64,000 nucleotides of DNA, from NCBI GenBank assembly GCA_024138025.1, contig JAMXBD010000722.1:124001-188000 (forward strand), read 5' to 3'. Source of the DNA: Combretum micranthum (Eukaryota; Streptophyta; Magnoliopsida; Myrtales; Combretaceae). Below, in pieces: positions 25,601 to 35,569 of this stretch. Every line of letters starts with the position of its first letter. Position 1 is the stretch's first letter. The notes below the pieces were generated by a model that was given only the letters and a program-made list of their open reading frames with translations, was not told the origin of the DNA and did no database searches. Both the position numbers and the translations under genes were made by a program.

Positions 25601-27071
25601 GGATTTGCAAAAGTTCAGAAATAATTCGTTTTAAATCTGTACCCAACGTTTTCGAGACCCAAATGACCTTATATGACAAAAATAACCTTAGAAATGGATA
25701 GATCTTTTTGAATAGGTAGAAAATGGTATATTATATGCGAAATTCCAAGTTAAAATGAGAAAGTTATGGCTATTTTAAGTTGGAATTTCCTCTTATATTA
25801 TTTTACCGCGATTTTTAGTAAAGTTTAGAATCTCCAAGGATAGAAATTTCATGAAAGACTTATCCCGAGTATTTCTTTTGTCTAGGTGACGAAGGACACG
25901 AGAATACCCTACCCAAGGATTACTACGACTAAGAAGATAGCAAATGGACGAGTGAGTTATTCCTCTTAAATTCGTTACCTTGATTGTGCTTGTAAAGTAG
26001 TAGCATTAGTATACTAAGAAAAGATAAAAATGGATATATATTTGGGGAATTCGGGATTATGTGTATATATGTGATTCTATGTTTATGCGTGAAATGAGAA
26101 TTAAGAATATCGCAACTTCGAACCGCTTGTTTAAATAATTTTTGTTTACTTACTGGTATGATTGTTTATTTCTTGCTAAATTGATTGATCGCCCCTAATA
26201 AACCTTAATAAGGTTTGGCTTAAGAAAACTAAAATGCTCACGCATAGCATCCATCGAGTCACATCTATTTCGGAAGACTGCTACTCCTACGCGTGGAGTT
26301 GGACTGGCTGTGATCGTGCGGTGCCACGGGCCATGTTTCTTCCTGGAGAATCCAAATCGCTCGGGGAAAGCGACTCTAGGTTCGGAGCCGAGCCAACCGA
26401 ACGCTGTGGGTGAGGACTTAGGGACTAGCAGTAGAAGGTCGAGGACCTTCAACCCCAATTCCCTAACCTTTGATATGGAGGGGTAAATCCGTTCTATATA
26501 TGGTTTTCGGATAACTATATATATTTGCGTAATCAAGTGATTGTTGCATTGTATGCATAGCATATGTGTGAATAAATAAATAAACTTGTTTGAAAATATG
26601 GTGCGAATGAAAAGGAATATCTCACAAAGCTAGTTGTAGCTTATACCCTATAGATTTTGTTGAAACAGGTATACCCGTGGCTTAAATTGAGGATCATGAC
26701 ATTAAAGAAGTCCTGGAAGGATGATTAAGCTTCTATGAAGGAAATGGATTCATAAGATGAAGTAATTTTGTAAGGTTCTTTATATGTAATGACCTATATG
26801 ATTAGTGATGTATATTTATTTGCAGATAATAGATGGATATGCCCCTTAAGAATTGAAATGAAATATATGTATGCTTTATGATAAGTATTCTCTTTGCCTT
26901 ATTACTTATTTATTATCAGTATAAATTGCGCTACTCCGATGCATTCCCTTGGTCGTGATGTACGCCTTGTACATGATATAAAAGCCTTTGCATGACTAAG
27001 ATAGTCATTCCTAAGCTTTAGTATTGTGTACGGTGGACTGCCACGTTTAGGGTACCCCTCGGGGCGTGACA
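22654..27071 (+). mobile_element. Family A solo LTR, copy A4
   Basis: Starts TGTAAACCCCCG and ends CGGGGCGTGACA, flanked by perfect TSD gtttt (22649-22653 and 27072-27076). At 4418 bp it is the longest family A copy here. Sense strand plus: TATATAAATA at 23873-23882, 'GAGCATATAAGCCC' near 24312, the conserved core near 25700-25800, and 'GGACTGCCACGTTTAGGGTA' near the end. It contains a local duplication of a 'CACCTTGATGAAGCTAAGG' unit at about 24480-24550. It sits in the most conserved stretch of A3. Open frames inside (for example on the minus strand at 26195-26563) have no recognised domain. Confidence 0.9.
23873..23882 (+). promoter_or_regulatory. TATA box of LTR A4
   Basis: TATATAAATA followed by a C/T-rich leader, in the same position as in A2 and A6. 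Confidence 0.6.
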
Positions 27072-29085
27072 GTTTTCTACCTACTCGAAAAGATCTATCT
27101 ATTTCCAAAACAATTTTCATCAAACTAAGTCGTTTGGGTCCCGAAAAAGTGGTGACCTAATTCACCACGAATTTTTACAAACTTGAATTCCTTCTTTTAA
27201 CAAAAGCTCATTTTGAAGAGATAGATATTATAATAGCTTGTAAAACCTTTGAAATGCATATACATATATTTATTGACTGATGTCAAATGTATGAAGTTAA
27301 TGAAGTTGTCTCAACCCATGAATTTTTATAAAAGTAAAGTCTTCTAAAGAAAAGTGTAACTTTTGAAAATTCTTTTTGTTAGAGAATATTTCAAGTTATG
27401 AGTAAATTCCTTTTCCTCTAAATTTTCAAAGAATGATTTTATTTCCTTTGTTTCTAATGCTAATAATTATATCTTCATAGAAATAATTTCCTTGTTTCAA
27501 AAAAAATTATTTATTTTTATGAAAGGAATTTCTTGTACTTGATGAAAAGTGAAGTTTTAGTAAAACTTTTGTTTACTCCAAAAAGTCCTTTCTATGTCAT
27601 GTATGTTTATAAAAATTCCTATAAACTCCTCTAAGTTTGTTAAGATGACTCCTTAGTTTTAGGAAAAATTACTTCCTACTTTTATTTCTAGAAAAGAATC
27701 TTTATTTTTAAGAAAACCTTTCCTCATTTATTTTTGTTGAGACAAAAATCATTATGTTCATGCATGAATATGAATCATAAGGTTATGAAAACATAAGGAA
27801 ATATAATAACTTAAAAGAATAAGCTAGTAAGGAAATAAATCAAGTATTGGAACTTTATCTTCATCAAGGTATCCTTGGACTAAGAATAGACTAGTCCCAT
27901 AAAGAAAAAGAAAATGTTTTGACTTGATGAGTGTCGAGCCTGGATTTTTTTCCACTATTCTTGATCTGGTTCATTTCTTTTAACCCGATTCACATTAAAC
28001 CCGAACCCATTTAACATAATCCTCGACTAGGGGTTAAAAGAAATTTTTAAAAAAAATTTAGAGTCGCCACCCGATATAGATCGGGAAAAAATAAAAAGCT
28101 AGGATCAATGGATCGGTTGATCCTAACTGAGCTACTAGTCTGCGAAAATTTGATTTTTTAAAAAAAAACAAACTTTTAAAACCAGATATCATGGATTCGG
28201 GGGCTAACCTATTAAAACCAAATCGGTTACCACTTTTGAAATTTTAAATTTCTAATCTATCCTTTTCATGCTAAAAAAAAAATCAAATAATATATTACAT
28301 AACAAATATTTACAAGTCAAATCATTTATTTTTATTTTTTATTATTTTTTTATTCATTTTTTTTATAATATCAATATCAACAAATAGATTTCATTTTTTT
28401 AACAAAAACTTATATTTACAAAATAATTATTCACAATATTAAAAACAAAAACATTTTTTTTATTTTTTTATGTCGCCCCGCAGGTGCCTACGTACTCGCT
28501 AATCGAGATCAGACAAAACGTAGTTCTTTTAAAAAGAACTTAATTTGTTGATCAATTTTAATTTTTTTGAACTATTCTCAATTTAAGTTCATTAAATTTT
28601 CAAGTTTTTATAAAAAATCATTTTTTTGATGCTCCTATGATCTAATCAATTGTTTTTTTTTATTTTATGAAATATAATTTTTCTAAGTCCAAAAATCATT
28701 TTTTATTATTTTAATATTTTTTCTAAAAAATTTTGTTTTTGGAAAATCCAATTTTGTCATTTTTATCTATTTTTATCATTATTTTTTTTTATTTTTTTTT
28801 AAAAAAAAATCTTCACATAATTTCACAACATATCCAGAATATATTAAAAATATTTTTCATGCATTAAATATGCATTTTTAAGGTAATTTGTGTATAAATA
28901 CACATTAAATATATCAAAAAATATAAAAAATATAAAAAAAAATAATTTATATAAAAAATAAATATTTTGATTTTTCTGGATTTTTCTGAATTTTTATGAA
29001 TTTTTATAAATTTTTTACTATTTTTTGCTATTTTTTATTATTTTCTGAAATTAATTATATAATAAACTATTAATAAAATAATGCG

Positions 29086-29385
29086 GATTAACCTGGACCG
29101 TCGGATGAAGCGGATGAGATCTGGAGCGTCGATCTCGCTGACCGATCTGGATCGTCTGATCTTGTTGACTCGATCTGAGCCGTCTGATCGCTTGATGAAA
29201 TCTGGGCCGTCTGATCGCTTGATGAAATCTGGGTCGTTGATCTGCTTGATGAAATCTGGGCCGTCTGATCGCCTGATGAAATCTGGGCCGACTGATCTCT
29301 TGATGAAATCTGAGTCGTTGATCTGCTTGATCAAATCTGGACCGTCTGATCTGCCTGATGAAATCTGGACCGTCTGATCAGAGTT
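29086..29385. repeat. 27-bp-period minisatellite inside the 3' LTR
   Basis: About ten imperfect units containing GATGAAATCTGGGCCGTCTG. The period of 27 keeps a 9-residue repeat open on both strands, which explains the long spurious frames (29038-29607 minus, 29081-29377 plus). It is followed by short GTTGACCGATGACCG repeats to about 29430. The same array is in the other LTR at 42045-42365 with single-base indels. Confidence 0.9.
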
Positions 29386-29886
29386 GACCGTTGACCGATG
29401 ACCGACGACCGTTGACCGATGACCGACCGGGTTGGATTCGGATCTTCGGGTCGGATCTCGGAGCTCCGGCGGGTGAAGAAGACGACGACGCGACTTTTCG
29501 GGCGGATTCCGGCGGCTCCGGTGGTCCTCGGTGGCTGGAAGCTTGTCGGCCCGACTCCAATGGTGGTGGCGCGTCCTCTGGAGGTGGTGGTTCACGCTCA
29601 GAACCACCGTGGAAGGCGGTTCGAAGTGGTCGCCGGCGGTTCAAATCCGAAAAAAAAAAAAATTTGCAGAGATGATTTTGAACAAATTGATCAAATTAAA
29701 GCACACTCGATCACTTTAAACTTGTTCCTAAAGCTCCTTAAACACTCAAATTGAATAAAAAACAATTCGAAATTCTCAAATTTCGAATTTTCTTCTTTAA
29801 GAACCCTAATTTTCGAAATCTTCGAATTCACCATTCTGATTGTGTTTTGTTGAAATTGACTTGTGCCTTTTGCTCCTAGGACCTCC

Positions 29887-29894
29887 TATTTATA
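29887..29894 (-). promoter_or_regulatory. TATA box of the Ogre 3' LTR
   Basis: CCTATAAATAGG on the minus strand, at the equivalent position to the box in the 5' LTR. Confidence 0.65.
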
Positions 29895-30279
29895 GGTTGC
29901 AAGCTCAATTTTACGTTTCAAACCGTTTCAAAAATGAATTGATTTTTGTCCCTTGATTTTTCACGAATTTAATTAGAAAATCCATGATTAATTTGTTTAA
30001 ACTGATGAATTGATGATTGTTTTCATATTCCATGCTAGATTCATCCACTCAATTTTTGTAACTCCTCATTCATGTGCAATTGAATACTTTATACATTGAA
30101 TTTTGTAACTTTTGGTTGTTTTTTGCACTAATTTTGTAACCACTTTGCAATCCCATCATCAATTTTGACAATCAATGATATTTTGTCAGTTAAAAACTGA
30201 TGCAAAGTAAAGCAAAAGTCACATTTGAGGAAAATGAAAAGACAAAAATGATAAAAAAAGGCAAAAATTTGCTTTGCCA

Positions 30280-30372
30280 GGGTTTGAACCTGTGTCCTTG
30301 AGCTTGAGTGTGTGTTTGGGTCCATATGTTTAATCAACAGGCCATTTGGCCTGTGCCTTGATCACTTAGCCA
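30280..30372 (-). promoter_or_regulatory. tRNA-like Pol III box A/box B module in the 3' LTR
   Basis: On the minus strand TGGCTAAGTGATCAAGG (30356-30372) fits a tRNA D-arm/box A, and GGTTCAAACCC (30280-30290) fits a T-arm/box B. The T-loop lies in a short complementary context (CAGGGTTTGAACCTG). Between them CAGGCC-AAAT-GGCCTG forms a 6-bp hairpin near the place of an anticodon arm. The same layout is in the 5' LTR (43267-43360). It could be a captured tRNA/SINE piece; function not shown. Confidence 0.4.
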
Positions 30373-30461
30373 ACTTCATCAATACTTAAGGCTTTTGGAA
30401 AAAAAAAAAATTAGTTTAAGTTTAAGCCTTAATTAATTTGGGCAAAAATTGGGTGTCTACA

Positions 30462-30478
30462 GCTGCCCCTCTTTGTGG
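30462..30478 (-). other. Polypurine tract of the Ogre element
   Basis: The minus strand reads CCACAAAGAGGGGCAGC immediately before the LTR start TGTAGACACCC. This is the expected plus-strand DNA primer site. Confidence 0.85.
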
Positions 30479-30622
30479 TAAAGTTTGAACAAAACTTTTG
30501 CCACAAAGATACAAAGACAACCAATTTTTGCTTAGCTTCTCCTTCCAAAATCTTGTGCTAAACTATTTGTCGAGTTTAGACTTAGAGATTTTGCTAGGTC
30601 AACTGTCGGACTTAGACTTTAA

Positions 30623-31270
30623 TTTGGTCATTCGCCGGACCAATGGGCTTTGGTTTGGTCATTTGCCGGACCAATGGGCTTTGGTCATTTGCCGGACCAA
30701 TGGGCTTTGGTTTGGTCATTTGCCGGACCAATGGGCTTTGGGTTTGGTCATTTGCCGGACAATGGGCTTTAGTTTGGTCATTTGCCGGACCAATGGGCTT
30801 TGGTCATTTGCCGGACCAATGGGCTTTGGTTTGGTCATTTGCCGGACCAATGGGCTTTGGTCATTTGCCGGACCAATGGGCTTTGGTTTGGTCATTTGCC
30901 GGACCAATGGGCTTTGGTTTGGTCATTTGCCGGACCAATGGGCTTTGGTTTGGTCATTTGCCGGACCAATGGGCTTTGGTTTGGTCATTTGCCGGACCAA
31001 TGGGCTTTGGTCATTTGCCGGACCAATGGGCTTTGGGTTTGGTCATTTGCCGGACCAATGGGCTTGGTTTGGTCATTTGCCGGACCAATGGGCTTTGGTT
31101 TGGTCATTTGCCGGACCAATGGGCTTTGGTCATTTGCCGGACCAATGGGCTTTGGTCATTTGCCGGACCAATGGGCTTTGGTTTGGTCATTTGCCGGACC
31201 AATGGGCTTTGGTCATTTGCCGGACCAATGGGCTTTGGTTTGGTCATTTGCCGGACCAATGGGCTTTGGT
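30623..31270. repeat. 22-copy minisatellite in the Ogre 3' region
   Basis: Twenty-two copies of a GGTCATTTGCCGGACCAAT-containing unit. There are two main unit lengths, 26 bp and 31 bp, which differ by an extra TTTGG; a few are 30 or 32 bp through single-base changes. The order of long and short units is irregular. It lies between the integrase stop and the polypurine tract, the region of Ogre/Tat elements known to carry variable tandem repeats. The array keeps several frames open on both strands, giving false ORFs up to 274 codons. Confidence 0.97.
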
Positions 31271-31279
31271 TTCCATCTG

Positions 31280-31475
31280 GAATGGATGGATTTCTAACTT
31301 CTGTCTTGATCATATTTTCTAGTGAATGAATTTCTGAACTCTGTCTTGATCACCATCTTGAGGATGAATTTCTGAATTTTGTCTTGATCACCATCTTCAA
31401 TTGATGGGTTTCTGAATTTTGTCACCATCTGAAAGGATGGATTTTGGGTCACCATCTCGAAAGGATGGATTTTGA
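31280..31475. repeat. Second degenerate repeat array in the Ogre 3' region
   Basis: About five imperfect units of 30-45 bp built around 'TTTCTGAATTTTGTC' and 'CACCATCTTGAGGATGAAT', directly beside the 22-copy array. Confidence 0.7.
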
Positions 31476-31539
31476 GTCTGGGTAGTACTAGACTATCTGT
31501 CTAGACTGAGGGGTATTTGTGATTTTTCAATCCATTGGG

Positions 31540-31576
31540 GGTTTCTTTCTCTTTTCTTTTTCTTTTTCTTTCCTTT

Positions 31577-31608
<32 letters not shown>

Positions 31609-31638
31609 TTCTCTTTTTTTTTTCTTTTTTTTTTTTTC
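31540..31638. repeat. T/C-rich low-complexity tract
   Basis: A polypyrimidine run (TTTTC repeats) of about 100 bases; purine-rich on the element's sense strand. It separates integrase from the 3' repeats. Confidence 0.9.
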
Positions 31639-31944
31639 AATCCAAATGCTTCAATTTTCTATCAAAATTAGTTATTCTTGCAGTAATATTTTCTTTTAAA
31701 ATAAGAACAATCAATAGACCAAACTGTATAAATGCATTCATTCAGTATTATAAGATGCTCAAACTTCTTTGTCTGATGATTCAAATGGTGTTTGCTGGAA
31801 ATTTATTCAGAAGAATTTTGTGGGTTAGGCTTTCAAAGAATTTCAGGCTTTGATTCGACTTCAGAGAATTTCAGGAATATCAACTTTGCTTATAATTAAT
31901 TAAAATAAAATCAATTGATCACTTGAAATGACAAACTTTATTGA

Positions 31945-32322
31945 TCAAGGATAATATAACTTTACAGCATCTGAGTTCACAGGATCCTTTAAATTGGGTC
32001 CATCCATTTGGGAAAGGATTAATGCTCCTCCCGATAAGACCTTCTTCACTATATATGGTCCTTCATAATTTGGTGTGAACTTCCTCTGGAATCTTGCACA
32101 TTTGGCAGCATTTTTCTCAAAACCAAATCACCTTCTTGGAAATTTCTTGGCTTAACCCTCTTGTTAAATGCTCTAGCCATCCTTTGTTGATATAATTGCC
32201 CATGACACATGGCGGTTAATCTTTTTTCATCTAAAAGATTTAACTGTTCAACCTTTGTCTAACCCATTCAGCTTCTTCGAGCTCTGTTTCAGCCAATACT
32301 CGGAGCGAAGGAATCTCAACTT
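31945..32322 (-). pseudogene. Ogre integrase C-terminal part, frame-shifted
   Basis: The minus strand continues the integrase in another frame: a conserved 'GTEAVLPVE'-type block near 32300-32340, then 'AKFQRKFTPNYEGPYIVKKV' near 32035-32100, then 'SDAVKLYYP' followed by a TGA at 31945-31947. These are the usual C-terminal blocks of Tat pol, so the polyprotein ends here. At least one frameshift separates it from the integrase core. Confidence 0.8.
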
Positions 32323-32820
32323 CTACTGGTAAAACAGCTTCAGTTCCATATACCAGGGAATAGGGCGTTGCCCAGTTGACACTCTTACAGAGGTTCGATA
32401 TGCCATTAATGCTAATGGGAGCATTTCATGCCAATCCTTGTATGCAATTGTCATCTTCTCAATGATTCTCTTGATGTTTTTGTTGGCGGCTTCTACTGCT
32501 CCATTCATCTGTGGGCGATATGGAGTGGAATTCCGGTGTTTAATCTTGAATTGCTGACATAAATCAGTCATTGCATTGTTGTTCAAATTTGTACCATTAT
32601 CAGTAATGATACTTTCTGGAGTTCCATATCGAGCAATGATATCTCTTTTGATGAATCGAACCACAACGGCTTTTGTCACACTGGCGTATGAAGCAGCTTC
32701 AACCCACTTGGTGAAGTAATCGATTGCAACTAGTATGAATCGATGACCATTTGAAGCTTTTGGCGATATTGGCCCGATTACGTCTATTCCCCACATTGAG
32801 AACGGCCATGGTGTTGACAT
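32323..32820 (-). CDS. Ogre integrase catalytic core (pol segment)
   Basis: A 165-codon open segment holding the DDE integrase core, which joins the cDNA ends to host DNA. Visible blocks: WGIDVIGPISPKASNGHRF with the first Asp; YFTKWVEA; the second Asp in ITDNGTNLNN (about residues 76-85); and the Glu in PQMNGAVEAANKNIKRI (about 103-119). The spacing from the second Asp to the Glu fits the D,D35E rule. The start Met is internal to the polyprotein; the true product is gag-pol. The frame is lost after STGQRPIPW, where another frame continues the conserved sequence. The catalytic residues are intact. Confidence 0.93.
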   Translation of the reverse strand: MSTPWPFSMWGIDVIGPISPKASNGHRFILVAIDYFTKWVEAASYASVTKAVVVRFIKRDIIARYGTPESIITDNGTNLNNNAMTDLCQQFKIKHRNSTPYRPQMNGAVEAANKNIKRIIEKMTIAYKDWHEMLPLALMAYRTSVRVSTGQRPIPWYMELKLFYQ

Positions 32821-32845
32821 TGACTGTAATTCCTTGGAGGAGCAT

Positions 32846-33334
32846 TTATCTTGTTTGCGTAATTTGACATAGATGACAAGATCTCACATGTTTGATACAG
32901 TCTGATTCCATGGTTAACCAGAAATATCCTAGCCTCATAATCTTTTTAGCTAGCATATATCCGTTCATATGAGGTCCACATACTCCCTCATGAACTTCTT
33001 CCATTAATTTTTGAGCTTCGTTTTCATCTACACATCTCAGTAGGGTCGTATCAAATGACCTTCTGTATAAGGTATCTCCACTTAACAAGAAATGACTTGC
33101 CAGACGTCTCAATGATTTCTGATCCTTTTTTGTAGCACACTCAGGATAATCACCTGTTTGCAAGAACATTTTGATATCTTGAAACCATGGTTCATTTGAT
33201 TCAATCACAGCACAGAACGCGGGTTCACTTCTTATTCGGACTTGCAAAGGTTGTATTCTTACTCCTTCAGTGAATTGGATCAAAGAGGCCAGAGTAGCCA
33301 ATGCATCAGCAAATTGATTCTGAGTTCTCGGCAC
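32846..33334 (-). CDS. Ogre spacer and integrase zinc-binding domain (pol segment)
   Basis: A 162-codon open segment. The first half (ADALATLASLIQF near residues 9-21) is the C-terminal edge of the second RNase H. The second half carries the HHCC zinc-binding domain of integrase: HEGVCGPHMNG (about residues 115-125) and CIKHVRSCHLCQ (about 146-157). It overlaps the previous segment in a different frame around 33306-33334, and a short slip separates it from the integrase core at 32820-32846. In the intact polyprotein these would be continuous. Confidence 0.9.
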   Translation of the reverse strand: MPRTQNQFADALATLASLIQFTEGVRIQPLQVRIRSEPAFCAVIESNEPWFQDIKMFLQTGDYPECATKKDQKSLRRLASHFLLSGDTLYRRSFDTTLLRCVDENEAQKLMEEVHEGVCGPHMNGYMLAKKIMRLGYFWLTMESDCIKHVRSCHLCQITQTR

Positions 33335-33653
33335 ATAAGTGAAGGAAATTTCTTTGAACCTTTCCTGTTAACTCAGCCAAGTGATTATGATAAGGAATCA
33401 ACTTGGGATCCTTAGTTTTGAACTCGCCTCGAGTTTGGAAAATGATAAGTGATGAATCTCCAAACACTTCGAGCTCCTCAATATTCATTTGAATTGCCAT
33501 TTCTAATCCCATGATGCATGCCTCGTATTCCGCTACATTATTTGTGTAAGGAAACATTAATCTGGCTGATGCCGGGAACTGTTCTTCTTTTGGTGAGATA
33601 AGGACTGCCCCTATTCCACACCCGTATACGTTGGCTGCTCCATCGAAATACAA
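33306..33653 (-). CDS. Second, archaeal-type RNase H of the Ogre pol
   Basis: A 115-codon open segment with the three acidic blocks of the additional RNase H: YFDGAANVYGCGIGAVL (Asp), NNVAEYEACIMGLEMA (Glu) and LEVFGDSSLI (Asp). An extra RNase H of this kind after the ordinary one is a recognised hallmark of the Tat lineage. It follows the first RNase H at 33739-34071 after a short linker (about 33654-33738) that is readable in another frame, and it runs into the integrase spacer. Confidence 0.92.
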   Translation of the reverse strand: MYFDGAANVYGCGIGAVLISPKEEQFPASARLMFPYTNNVAEYEACIMGLEMAIQMNIEELEVFGDSSLIIFQTRGEFKTKDPKLIPYHNHLAELTGKVQRNFLHLCAENSESIC

Positions 33654-33738
33654 CTTCCAATTGTTGTTTTCGGCTTCTGTTTCTGTTATTCTGATGCCTT
33701 CATCTGGAAACTGATCTTGTTCCTTTAATTCTTCGTCA

Positions 33739-34071
33739 TCAAGGGCTTTCTGCGAGTTGATCAGCTAAAACTTGTCCTTTGACTGAACTTTGATTCACAT
33801 AAATGATATCAAATTCAGAAAGTAGCATCTGCCATTTCGAGATTCGACCTACTAAAGCCGGTTTGCGTGCCAAGTATCGCAATGGATCATGCTTCGTAAT
33901 CAACTCGATCGAGTAGAAGAGCGTATACTGCCTAAGCCTGTGCATAACCCATACTAATGCACAGCAGGTCTTTTCTATCTCTGAATACTTTTGTTCTCCA
34001 TTCGAGAATTTCTTGCTTAAGTAGTAAACAGCTCTTTCTTTTCCTTCCTCATCTTTTTGCCCAGCACACAA
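33739..34071 (-). CDS. First RNase H of the Ogre pol, degenerate
   Basis: A 110-codon segment with the typical gypsy connection/RNase H text: YYLSKKFSNGEQKYSEIEK, then ALVWVMHRLRQYT, and ending VKGQVLADQLAESP. The first catalytic region, expected just upstream at 34060-34090, is scrambled by a TGA and compensating slips between LLDNSS and the CAGQKDEEGKE run. In Tat elements this domain is often catalytically weakened, the second RNase H being thought to compensate. Confidence 0.88.
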   Translation of the reverse strand: MCAGQKDEEGKERAVYYLSKKFSNGEQKYSEIEKTCCALVWVMHRLRQYTLFYSIELITKHDPLRYLARKPALVGRISKWQMLLSEFDIIYVNQSSVKGQVLADQLAESP

Positions 34072-34080
34072 CCCATAGAT

Positions 34081-35190
34081 TCAGGAAGAATTGTCAAGTA
34101 AGAACAATGGCTTCCCCGGTTTTGGAGTAACCAGTACTGGTGGATTTGTCAGATACTGCTTTATCCGATTAAAGGCTTTTTCACATTCGTCATTCCATTC
34201 AATTAGGGCATTCTTCTTTAGCAGTTTAAACAGCGGTTGGCACTTATCAGTCAGCTGTGATATGAATCGAGCAATGTAATTCAACCTTCCCAAGAGGCCT
34301 CTGATTTCCTTTAATGTTTTTGGTGGAGGCAAATCCTGAATCGCCTTGACTTTATCAGGATCGATTTCTATCCCCTTTTGGCTAACCATGAATCCTAATA
34401 ATTTTCCAGATGTCACTCCGAAAGTGCATTTTTCTGGATTCAATTTCAACTGGAACTTCCTTAATCTTTCAAAAAGCTTCCTTAACACCACTACATGATC
34501 ATCTCCTTCCTTTGTCTTGGCGATCATATCATCTACATATACTTCCACCTCTTTGTGCATCATATCATGAAGTATAGCAAGCATTGCTCGTTGATAAGTT
34601 GCCCCGGCATTCTTGAGACCGAAAGGCATGACCTTGTAACAAAAAGTTCCCCAGGCTGTAACAAATGTGGTTTTGACCTTATCTTCTTCGGCCATTAATA
34701 TCTGATTATACCCTGAAAATCCATCCATGAATGAAAATAGATGATTTCCAGCGGTATTGTCTACTAAAACATCGATGTGAGGCAACGGGAAATTATCTTT
34801 CGGGGTTGCTTTGTTTAGATCTCTGAAATCCACACAGATTCTTACTTTCCCGTTTTTCTTAAGTACTGGTACTATATTTGATACCCAATCCGAATAATCA
34901 GAAACCTCGATGAATCCTACTTCAAGCAGCTTTTTTACTTCATCCTTGATTTGGAGGAGTAAATCCGGCCTAAATCGCCTTAATTTTTGCTTTATAGGTT
35001 TAAAATCCTCCTTTGTTGGCAATTTGTGAACCACAATGGATGGGTCTAAACCAGGCATATCGCTATACGACCATGCAAAAACATCCAAGTATTCGGCTAA
35101 TAACTTGGTTAAATCTTGTGCCGTGCTCTCAGGCAATTTTCCCCCTATCCTCAGATTCCTAGGGTTTTCACTTGTTCCCAAATTAATCAC
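34081..35190 (-). CDS. Ogre reverse transcriptase (pol segment)
   Basis: The longest genuine open segment in the window, 369 codons, with a full Ty3/gypsy RT. It copies the element RNA into cDNA in the virus-like particle. Visible: DVFAWSYSDMPGLDPSIV before the domain; KVRICVDFRDLNKATPKD; the first catalytic Asp in FSFMDGFSGYNQI; FCYKVMPFGLKNAGATYQRAM; the YVDD catalytic box (VEVYVDDMIAK); LKLNPEKCTFGVTSGKLLGF; and the thumb/connection GLLGRLNYIARFI. All key residues are present. The segment continues from 35411 upstream in another frame and ends at a TGA at the RNase H boundary. The Met given as start is internal to the polyprotein. Confidence 0.96.
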   Translation of the reverse strand: MINLGTSENPRNLRIGGKLPESTAQDLTKLLAEYLDVFAWSYSDMPGLDPSIVVHKLPTKEDFKPIKQKLRRFRPDLLLQIKDEVKKLLEVGFIEVSDYSDWVSNIVPVLKKNGKVRICVDFRDLNKATPKDNFPLPHIDVLVDNTAGNHLFSFMDGFSGYNQILMAEEDKVKTTFVTAWGTFCYKVMPFGLKNAGATYQRAMLAILHDMMHKEVEVYVDDMIAKTKEGDDHVVVLRKLFERLRKFQLKLNPEKCTFGVTSGKLLGFMVSQKGIEIDPDKVKAIQDLPPPKTLKEIRGLLGRLNYIARFISQLTDKCQPLFKLLKKNALIEWNDECEKAFNRIKQYLTNPPVLVTPKPGKPLFLLDNSS

Positions 35191-35569
35191 TTCAATGGTT
35201 TCGGGAATTTCAATCTTCCTTGTTCAAAATTCTGCCAAATTTCTTGTGTTCTAAATTGATAATCAATATCATCTTCAACATCTAACCCAGTAGAGTTAGA
35301 GGTGATATTGATATTTTCATTAATTATACGCGCGAGATATCCCTGAACTTCATCACAATTGTCGAATCTGGTTGAATATGAATGAGGAATGTATGAGAAT
35401 ATGTGAAACACAAATGGAAATAAATTTTATTAAACTGGGACGGTGTTTAAGTACACTTATTTGAGCATCACATAATACTGAAAAACACAAAATACAATCT
35501 AGTCTTAGATAAGTTCTTACTTAAAAGACTTAATACTAGCGCAAGGCATAGAGAACCAATTTCTCAAGA
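35191..35569 (-). other. Linker between protease and RT, possible Ogre intron
   Basis: A short frame (35187-35411, with DNCDEVQGYLARIINENINI) leads into the RT, but no frame connects 35411 with the stop at 35570. Ogre elements are known to carry an intron in the pro-pol region that is spliced in part of the transcripts. An acceptor-like ...ATTCAACCAG precedes ATTCGACAATTG on the minus strand near 35370, and a GTAAGAACTT donor-like sequence lies near 35520. The intron is an inference; a simple frameshift would also explain the gap. Confidence 0.4.

Larger units (their letters stand above)
27932..30461 (-). repeat. 3' LTR of the Ogre element
   Basis: 2530 bp, direct repeat of 40921-43449. Both start TGTCGAGCCTGG and end GGGTGTCTACA on the plus strand. 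By eye the differences are mostly 1-2-bp indels, many in A/T runs. It contains a 27-bp-period array (29086-29385), a TATA box (29887-29894) and a tRNA-like block (30280-30372). Confidence 0.95.

Noticed and set aside
26195..26563. 122-codon minus-strand frame in LTR A4
   Set aside because: Lies in non-coding LTR sequence; the equivalent regions of A2, A6 and A7 are not open, and there is no domain.
29038..29607. 189-codon minus-strand frame and its counterpart at 42011-42703
   Set aside because: Period-27 repeat in the Ogre LTRs; the two LTR copies differ by frame-breaking indels, so it is not maintained as protein.
30280..30372. A functional tRNA gene
   Set aside because: Only box A/box B-like motifs and one hairpin are visible; acceptor and D stems could not be closed by eye.
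30623..31270. CRISPR-like array
   Set aside because: The repeats are directly adjacent with no variable spacers; the unit lies in a plant retrotransposon 3' region.
30498..31322. 274-codon plus-strand frame and overlapping frames (30643-31329, 30782-31297, minus 30716-30907)
   Set aside because: Produced by the 26/31-bp tandem repeat, open in several frames on both strands; antisense to the element and without any domain.
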